40,315 bases of DNA from Intoshia linei (lineage: Eukaryota > Orthonectida > Rhopaluridae): contig LWCA01000204.1 in the NCBI GenBank assembly GCA_001642005.1, forward strand, positions 1-40,315, written 5' to 3'. Numbering within the stretch: position 1 is the stretch's first letter; each line of letters starts with the position of its first letter. Below the pieces are notes generated by a model. That model was not told the origin of the DNA, ran no database searches, and worked only from the letters and a program-made list of their open reading frames with translations. Shown in pieces: positions 33,659-40,315 of this stretch. Position numbers and translations under genes: made by a program.

Positions 33659-36600
33659 ATGTCTACAATTGATGAGCTGAATAATGAACACAACGAAACA
33701 GTTAAAAAATTAAACGAAACGATTAAAAACTTGACTATAAAAGTTAAAAATTTGGAAAAAGAAGAGAATGTAATAACCAGATCCAAAATTGATAAAATGA
33801 GTGACACTGTTATAGATTCCAACCCATATAGGTATTTTTATAATTATAGTGAAAATGATAGGTATATTTTCTTATTTGTATCTTTTTAATGCTTTTTGAT
33901 TATCTTTAGCTAACCTTTTCATTAGGATAGCCGAGAGGGCTAGGTATCATATGACGGGACCTGATCATTACGGTATATCAGTGTTTCTCAACCTTTTTTA
34001 CTGCGCGGAACCTTTATGAAATTTCAAAAAATCGCAGCACCTAAAAGCATGATCAAATTTTTTTTTCGCATGTCGCATATATAAAACAATTGGATTTTTA
34101 ATTAAAAAATTACGCTTCTAATATTGAAAACAAATTTTTTAATAAAGAAATTTATTTTTCTTTCTCAATGAGAAATTTGGGCCTGATATTTTATACAGAG
34201 GTTTTTAATTATTGGACGAGTTTTTGAGAGACATACACGAAGTTCTTCTTCTACCGACAGTTGCTTTGTCCGTTTCTTATGCTTAATTGCTGTCAATGCA
34301 GAAAATCCAAATTCACAAAAGTAGGATGTTGGATATGGAGGAAAATTGCATTAGAATTTTTAAGGTTTTCTCTGCAATTATGGGATATTCCTTTTCAACT
34401 AATAACCAAAATTCATCAAAATTTAAGTTACCATGTTTCAATTTTAAAGTTTTGTCACTTGAAATACTAGAAAGTTCTCATTTGATAATGAGATGATTTA
34501 ATAATTTTCTTATAACTTTCTAATTAAAAAAAATCTATTTTATTTATACTTGGAAAGCTTCTTCGCCACCAAAATTCACATACTCATAATTTCCCGGAAA
34601 CCCCTAATCATACCATTCTAGAGGTTTGATTATCAGTGGTGGATGCTACTCTTATAAGTAACATCCTAAATTTTTTCAAGTCCTTTTTTTGAAGAGTTAA
34701 TAACGCTCCTTGCCAAGATCCACCATCTTCCCACAAGGAGTAAGGAACACACGGAATTTATCCGGTAAAACCAGTTGCCTCCCTCACACTACAAAGAAGC
34801 ATCCAGGCTCGTGGGAGATAAATTTTTAGTTAAATATCATTATAAAAAGGTAAGTAACTTATTTAAATTATTTCAAGAGAGTAAAAACCCACCTTCTTTA
34901 CAATATTTCTCATAAAGATAATCGTAATTATTATTACTTTAACATCATTTTTTAGGTTCCCATACTCACAACGTATAATACTTTTATTAAAACTTATTTG
35001 ATTTAAATTTGAGAAATGATGTTGTTTCATTGCATTAAATTGAAAAATATCGCATTTATACTTCACGGAACCCCAATTAAATTTAGCGGAACACGGGTTT
35101 AGAACCACTGCGGTATACTATTCTAAGATAATGGATGATGTAGGGAAAATTTGATTTTTTATAAATTTTGGTTTTAACCTTAAATATAGGGCCCTATAAT
35201 TTGAATTTGACCAAGCCACTGTTGAATCTATACGGCCTTTCTTTCATATACAATAATGCCATTTGAAGTGATACATGTATTATATTTTAATTAATTAATA
35301 TTAGCATTGTCCCTGACAAGACATTTAATATAAATTTTATTATTTTTACATTTTAATTTATCTGATTGAACAATTTTGATTAAATCTAAAATAGTGAAAA
35401 AGATTACTTCCAAAGTTATTAAAATTCAAATTTTTCATGTGTTTAAAGGAAGTTAAAGGTGAAAATAACTCTTAAAATTTAAACCCACTTTATACTTATT
35501 GGAAAGTTTTTAGTAAAAATTAAGTATGAATGTATTATGCGTGTCAAATTAATTTTTTCTAAATTTTAACCTTTTAAGTCAACGATATTACTGTATAGTT
35601 AATTTACGACTGCAGTATCCGAGATGATCATTTCGCGTTCGCGCACCCCTTTATTAATTAATAATAGATTTTATTATATATTCAATTAGTAGCTAGCTCT
35701 GCGGAGGGCGACGTTTCCAGATATATATTTTTATTTTTAAATATATCAACATTTTTTATATTAAAACTTAATTATATATCAAATAGTAAAGGGTTTTATG
35801 ACCGTGAAGAATTAATTTTGCAAATTGACATTTTTTCTGTATATTAATATATAAAAATTGTATTAGCTATACTTTCTTCCAAATTATGGGTAATTTGGGG
35901 AAATCTCTTGGAGAAATTGAATTTTTATCCATGAAGCTGCAAATTTCTGACAATAAAATTTGATAATTTTCTACGTCGAAAAAATCTGACTCCTAACTTG
36001 TGTTTTTTAAATTTCTGGAAATATCAGTTGTCTAAATAAATAGTTATAAATAAATAAATAATTGAACTTAAATTAATTTTAGCCGGTTAATGGCATTAAA
36101 AAGAATGGGAATTGTCGAAAATTATGGTGTAATTTTATATATAATTATTAACATGTAAATGCGTTTATTTTCTTTGTAGAAAATTAAAGAATTTTGTATC
36201 ATGATAGTTGGTTTGGGTGGTACTGGTAGTGTGACTGCCGAAATGCTTACTCGCTGTGGAATCGGGAAATTAATTTTGATTGATTATGATACGGTAGAAA
36301 TGGCCAATATGAATAGACTTTTTTATACTCCAAATCAATGCAACATGAAAAAGGTTGATGCTGCAGCAAAAACTTTGACGTATTATTTGTATCTCATACA
36401 TCTAGCATAGTTTTTTAGTATTATTAGAAATTTTTATTGTTTTGGGAATTATATGTTTTGATTAGATCAATCAATCCTGACGTTGAAATACAGGTCTTGG
36501 ATATGAATATTACAACTTGTGAAAATTATGTGATATTGCTGGAGAGTGTAAAGTAATTTTTATTATCAACATGTAATTGAATTAGCATTTGATTTAAAAT

Positions 36601-39593
36601 TGATTCAGATACATGTATGTAGGAACCAAGGGTTGAATGGTAAAAGAGTGGATTTAATTATAAGCTGTGTCGATAATTATGAAGCACGTATGACTATAAA
36701 TCATGTAATTATTCTATATATCATTCCTGTCAATATTGGCTTAATGTTATTAAGTACTAGCTTGACTGTTATGTACTTCGTACAAACAGCATCCTAGCTT
36801 TGCCGAGGGGGACATTTTTATTCTACCAGAAAAATAAATTAATAAGAAACCTTTAACCTAAAAATGCTACTATTCACTATTATAAATAATTTAAAAGAGT
36901 GGTTCCAAACTTGTTACACATGGACTCGTCATATCACATTACCTTATAATTTAATTCCACGTTAAATTTATTTTGTTAATATTTGTGTAAAGAATTTTAA
37001 AAAAAATTGTTATCCCATTTTTTTAATTTCCTGGGGTTGAAATTTTGTATTTATATCAAATGGAATAAGCTCTATCAGAATAATCTTTTTTTAATTGTAG
37101 GTCCATTAATTATTTTAAATTTTTGGTTTTAATAAAATAAAATGCATATTAAAGTACTTTTTTGACCATGAAGGCATCACTTATTCAGATTGAAATTTTT
37201 TATGTGTCTTAACAGAACACAACTGTACCATCTGTAATTTTTTTTAAATTCTAGGGTTGTTTTCATTATACAAAAAAATAGTAATTGTGATAAGTGAAAT
37301 TTAGATGTGCAATGAAATTAATATGAATTGGTTTGAAACTGGAGTAAGTGAAAATGCTGTTTCAGGTTTTTAATTTTGATAAATTACAATTATGTTATTA
37401 TACTATATTATTATTATAAACTCAATGTATATGATAGGTTTATTTTAGGTCACATTCAATTTATTAAACCTGGAGAAACGGCTTGCTACAATGTAATTTT
37501 TTTTAATGTACATTTTTTATTTCTGTTTAGTGTGCCCCTCCATTGATTGTTTCCCTTGGAGAAGACGAAAAAAATTTGAAAAAAGAAGGAGTTTGTAGTG
37601 CTAGTTTACCAACCACAATGGTTTTTTAAATTTTTTATCTAATTCAATATTATAAATGTAGGGTATTGTTGCTGGTCTAGTTGTTCAAAATGTGTTAAAG
37701 TATGATTTATGTATGATAGATTTATTCAACTGATGTACAAAATATTATTTTGGTTAGTCTTTGGAACAGTTTTTCAAACTGAGTTTTTTTATAAAAATAT
37801 CCTAACTTATATAATAAAGTCTCTAACCTGACAATATGTATTATTGATGGTCAATATTTATCAAATGTGCAGTACACATTAGAGCTATTCCATTTTTCTA
37901 GTATAAAAATGACATATATAGAAAATGAGCCCGCTTAATTACTATATTAATATAATCATTATAAACATAGTAATATTATCTTAATAGTATATTATTTTAT
38001 TTCAGATATATAATGGACTTTGGTTATGTTTCAAACTACGTTGGATATAATGCATTACAAGATTTTTTTCCTAAAATGTCGTTATCACCAAATCCAGATT
38101 GTAATGATAGATTCTGTATTAAAGCTCAAAATAAGTATACATTGGTATTTTATTATATATTATTTGATTCATCTACGCGATGACCCATATCTGTCTCGAT
38201 CTGATATGAATTGTACTTTTTAAACTCTGGTTTAAATTTAATTCAACATTAAAAATTTATATTATACAAATAGTCTAACCCAGTGCTTCAACATCTCTTT
38301 AAATTTACGATCCCTACATATTTTCAGGAGTGTATTCATTATTATTAGCCCATTTGCCGTTGCTCGCTGAGAAACAGTGAAAATATAATAACAGATAAAA
38401 CAGTGGGTCGCCTTCTTTTATTCCACCATTTTTGTATTAAAATTTCAATTATCGGCTTTTTCATTCGATCAATTTAATCGCCAAGTTTTTCTAATTGAAA
38501 ATTTTAGCAATTATGTATATATTTTCACAGGTTTTGAGCCAAAATAGGTATATAATGAAAACTCCCATGTCACCAATGATTAATGAATAATTTATGCAAT
38601 ACTTCATGGTAATCAACAGACCGCGGTTTCATTGTGTCATCTATTAATTTTCAAATTATAATTTATTTTAAGTTTTACATAATCATCAAATTTGATGACT
38701 AATTAGTTTGAAATACAATAACATAATATGCAAATTTACTTGATAAAACAAAAAATACCAAGAATGCTTATTTCTAATCATTCTAAATTATTGAAAAGTA
38801 TAAAAAATATTTACACAGTAAATAAATTTAATTATGTGCATTTTCAATTAAACGAACGTCGTATACCAGCGGTTATTTACCTTTTTAAACCAACGCATTC
38901 ATTCCACCATAATTCATAAATTTCTAAATCAGCGCCCCATCGTAAAATGAACTATAATTTTTATACAGTCAATATTAATAGGAAAAAAAGGTAAATGATT
39001 ATATTTATTTCCATGTGATCTTTTATTTTGGTGAGTTATTAGGAATTTTTTTTGAACCAAACTTTAAGGTTATCTTAAAGTTTGGTTCAAAAAAAATCTT
39101 AAAAACCTTTCTTGAAAGTTTGGTATAAAAAAAATTTTCTAAAGACCCCTTGAAAGTATGGTACAAATAAAATCCTAAAAACCCTCCCATAAAGTTTGGT
39201 TCAAAACAAATTTAAAACCCAAAATTAAAATATAAATGAAAATTTTACACATTCTACGACTTGCCTATAGAATGTGTACATATCACAGTTTGACACATTT
39301 TATACGACATACATATTTTTATCTTAAAAATACTTCATTTCATGCAGAAAGTTTTTTTAAAGATGATTTTAGTTAATAAATTCATAATCTTTACTTAGAT
39401 CACTGAAAAACTAAAAAGCGAATTCAAAACCAGTATAAATGATATTATTGAACTTGCCGTATCTACCGAAAATGAATGGGGTATGTAATTTATTTATTAA
39501 CGTGCATTTATAATATTAGGTATTAAACTTGTCGAACATGGAAACTGTAATGATGATAAAATTGATAATTCTACATTTAAATATGGATATTAA
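33659..39593 (+). CDS. UBA5: UBA5, UFM1-activating E1 enzyme
   Basis: Exons 33659-33831, 36083-36128, 36180-36379, 36466-36552, 36623-36704, 37305-37365, 37449-37492, 37531-37620, 37662-37699, 38006-38144, 39399-39480 and 39520-39593 join in frame to 371 residues (human 404). An N-terminal coiled coil (residues 1-45) leads into [20 protein letters not shown]. The adenylation domain shows [20 protein letters not shown] and [17 protein letters not shown]. Zinc ligands are the CYNC (exons 7-8) and CNDRFC cysteines. The catalytic Cys is about residue 253 in [13 protein letters not shown], against Cys250 in human. [12 protein letters not shown] matches the UFM1-interacting segment. The enzyme activates UFM1 and passes it to UFC1, acting in ER-associated ufmylation. 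The protein ends about 17 residues after that segment and lacks the C-terminal tail that in human binds UFC1. Confidence 0.94.
33979..35110. mobile_element. hAT-like element (1.1 kb) in UBA5 intron 1
   Basis: Starts CAGTGTTTCTCAACC and ends, inverted, CAGTGGTTCTAAACCCG; GCGGAAC-type subterminal sequence occurs at both ends. Flanks CGGTATAT (33971-33978) and CGGTATAC (35111-35118) match at 7 of 8. Overlapping 69-codon frames at 34261-34496 do not show transposase motifs, so it is called non-autonomous or decayed. Confidence 0.75.
35119..36082. other. Remainder of UBA5 intron 1
   Basis: AT-rich with no recognised repeat boundaries, RNA or exon. A few less AT-rich patches (35595-35650, 35700-35720) do not form coding frames. 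Confidence 0.4.
37025..37285. repeat. Dispersed repeat family R, copy 3 (abuts an exon)
   Basis: Matches the 5' part of copy 1: GGGGTTGAAATTTTGTATTT, then TTAATTGTAGG, then TTTTTGACCATGAAGGC, then ATTCTAGGGTTGTTTTCAT. It stops about 20 nt before the UBA5 exon at 37305, so it supplies most of that intron's 3' part. Confidence 0.6.
39045..39097. repeat. Perfect 23-bp inverted repeat with 7-nt spacer
   Basis: The arms 39045-39067 and 39075-39097 are perfect complements around GGTTATC; the arm core is GAACCAAACTTTAA. The right arm is the first of about four direct copies of an AAAGTTTGGTtcAAA motif, at roughly 39078, 39116, 39151 and 39192, each followed by A-rich sequence and AAACC. It lies in the UBA5 intron 38145-39398. 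Confidence 0.8.
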
Positions 39594-39639
39594 TTTATTT
39601 ATTTTATTAAAAATTTAATTTTTTGTTAAAAAGCTTACA

Positions 39640-40130
39640 TGTTGCATGTTACATTGTAGGATCAATATTTACATTTTCAATTTTTGATTTTAATCGAAAT
39701 ATTTGAAAAATATTGGTTGAATATTTTAAAAATTATTTTGCACCGGGAATACGTAGATTTCTTGGGTTAAAATATTTATATCAACTGGAATAAGCTCTAT
39801 CAGAATAATTATTTTGTTTAATTTTCGGACCGTTAATTATTTTACAATTTTTGTTGTAATAAAATATTTTGGAAAAAAAATATATAATTATTAAAATGTT
39901 TTTTTGACCGTGAAGTTGTCACTTATTCGGATTGAAATTTTAAGTGTGTGTTAACAGGATACAACTGTACAACCGTTAAATTTTTTAAAATTTTAGGGCT
40001 GTTTTCACTAAAAAAAGAAAAATAATTAGTAGTTTTAGCCCTGAAGATATAATTTTTTTAAATATAAATTTTAGATAATGTTCATGATTTTAAAATTCAC
40101 ATCAGCGTATATATTTTTTTAAATTCTCCA
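39640..40130. repeat. Dispersed repeat family R, copy 4
   Basis: Same orientation and order as copy 1: CATTGTAGGATCAATATTTA, then GCACCGGGAAT, then GGAATAAGCTCTATCAGAAT, then TTTTGACCGTGAAG and TTTTAGGGCTGTTTTCA. It begins about 45 nt after the UBA5 stop. The sequence from 40131 to the window end shows nothing recognisable. Confidence 0.55.
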
Positions 40131-40315
40131 ACTCGTTTAAAGCCGAAAAACTTTTAAAAAAGTCAGAGCAGTTTCTATTACAAGACAGACACCATCTGAC
40201 TCTATCGGTTCTTATTTGACAGTTTATTCATTGAATGGGTGGTCTCTGTTTTTTAAGGTATTAAATCCTGTCGTCTAATTAGCAAATATTTTATTTTCAC
40301 CCTTGCGTAAACTTT

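Noticed and set aside
34261-34496. Overlapping 69-codon frames as hAT transposase remnants
   Set aside because: No zinc finger, DDE or hAT C-terminal dimerisation motif can be seen; kept only as interior of the element.
38728-38919. 63-codon open frame in a UBA5 intron
   Set aside because: UBA5 exons 38006-38144 and 39399-39480 join in frame with conserved flanking sequence; no matching phase or similarity for this frame.

Overview
This is AT-rich (visibly about 70% or more A+T) nuclear DNA from an animal. The genes are split by GT-AG introns of two sizes: many of only 36-43 nt, and others of hundreds to thousands of nt filled with transposon remnants. All splice joins in four genes and in the confident part of the fifth keep frame with the standard code, and the gene set is metazoan: a SMURF-type HECT ligase, RNASEK, a TTLL9-type ciliary tubulin ligase, UBA5, and a CORVET TGFBRAP1/Vps3 homologue. 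The proteins are divergent. I do not assign a phylum.

Layout. 1-1302: no host gene; a decayed Tc1-like element on the minus strand. 1303-20704 (+): a TGFBRAP1/Vps3-type tethering gene. The part from 7388 to 20704 is confident: three consecutive CNH beta-propeller modules, then helical Vps39/TGFBRAP1 repeats, then a terminal CxxC zinc-finger exon. A further complete CNH module with its own ATG lies upstream (1303-4535), joined or once joined through a long charged linker. Together this is four CNH modules where known family members have one. 20813-21187 (-): RNASEK, tail-to-tail with it. 21688-29234 (+): a complete 17-exon SMURF homologue (C2-WW-WW-HECT), head-to-head with RNASEK. 29404-31774 (-): TTLL9-type tubulin glutamylase, tail-to-tail with SMURF. 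33659-39593 (+): UBA5, the UFM1-activating enzyme, head-to-head with TTLL9. 39594-40315: no gene; one copy of a dispersed repeat.

The larger introns and gaps hold at least nine hAT-like non-autonomous elements. Four have exact or 7/8 target-site duplications of 8 bp, and one is inserted inside another. There is also an unclassified family, about 0.3-0.7 kb long, built of degenerate tandem units, present four times in the window.

The genes do not form an operon. They are alternating single genes in vesicle tethering, V-ATPase function, ubiquitin and UFM1 conjugation and ciliary tubulin modification. The most unusual object is the multi-CNH TGFBRAP1-like protein: two intron positions are shared by its first and last CNH modules and absent from the two middle ones, which records how the modules multiplied.
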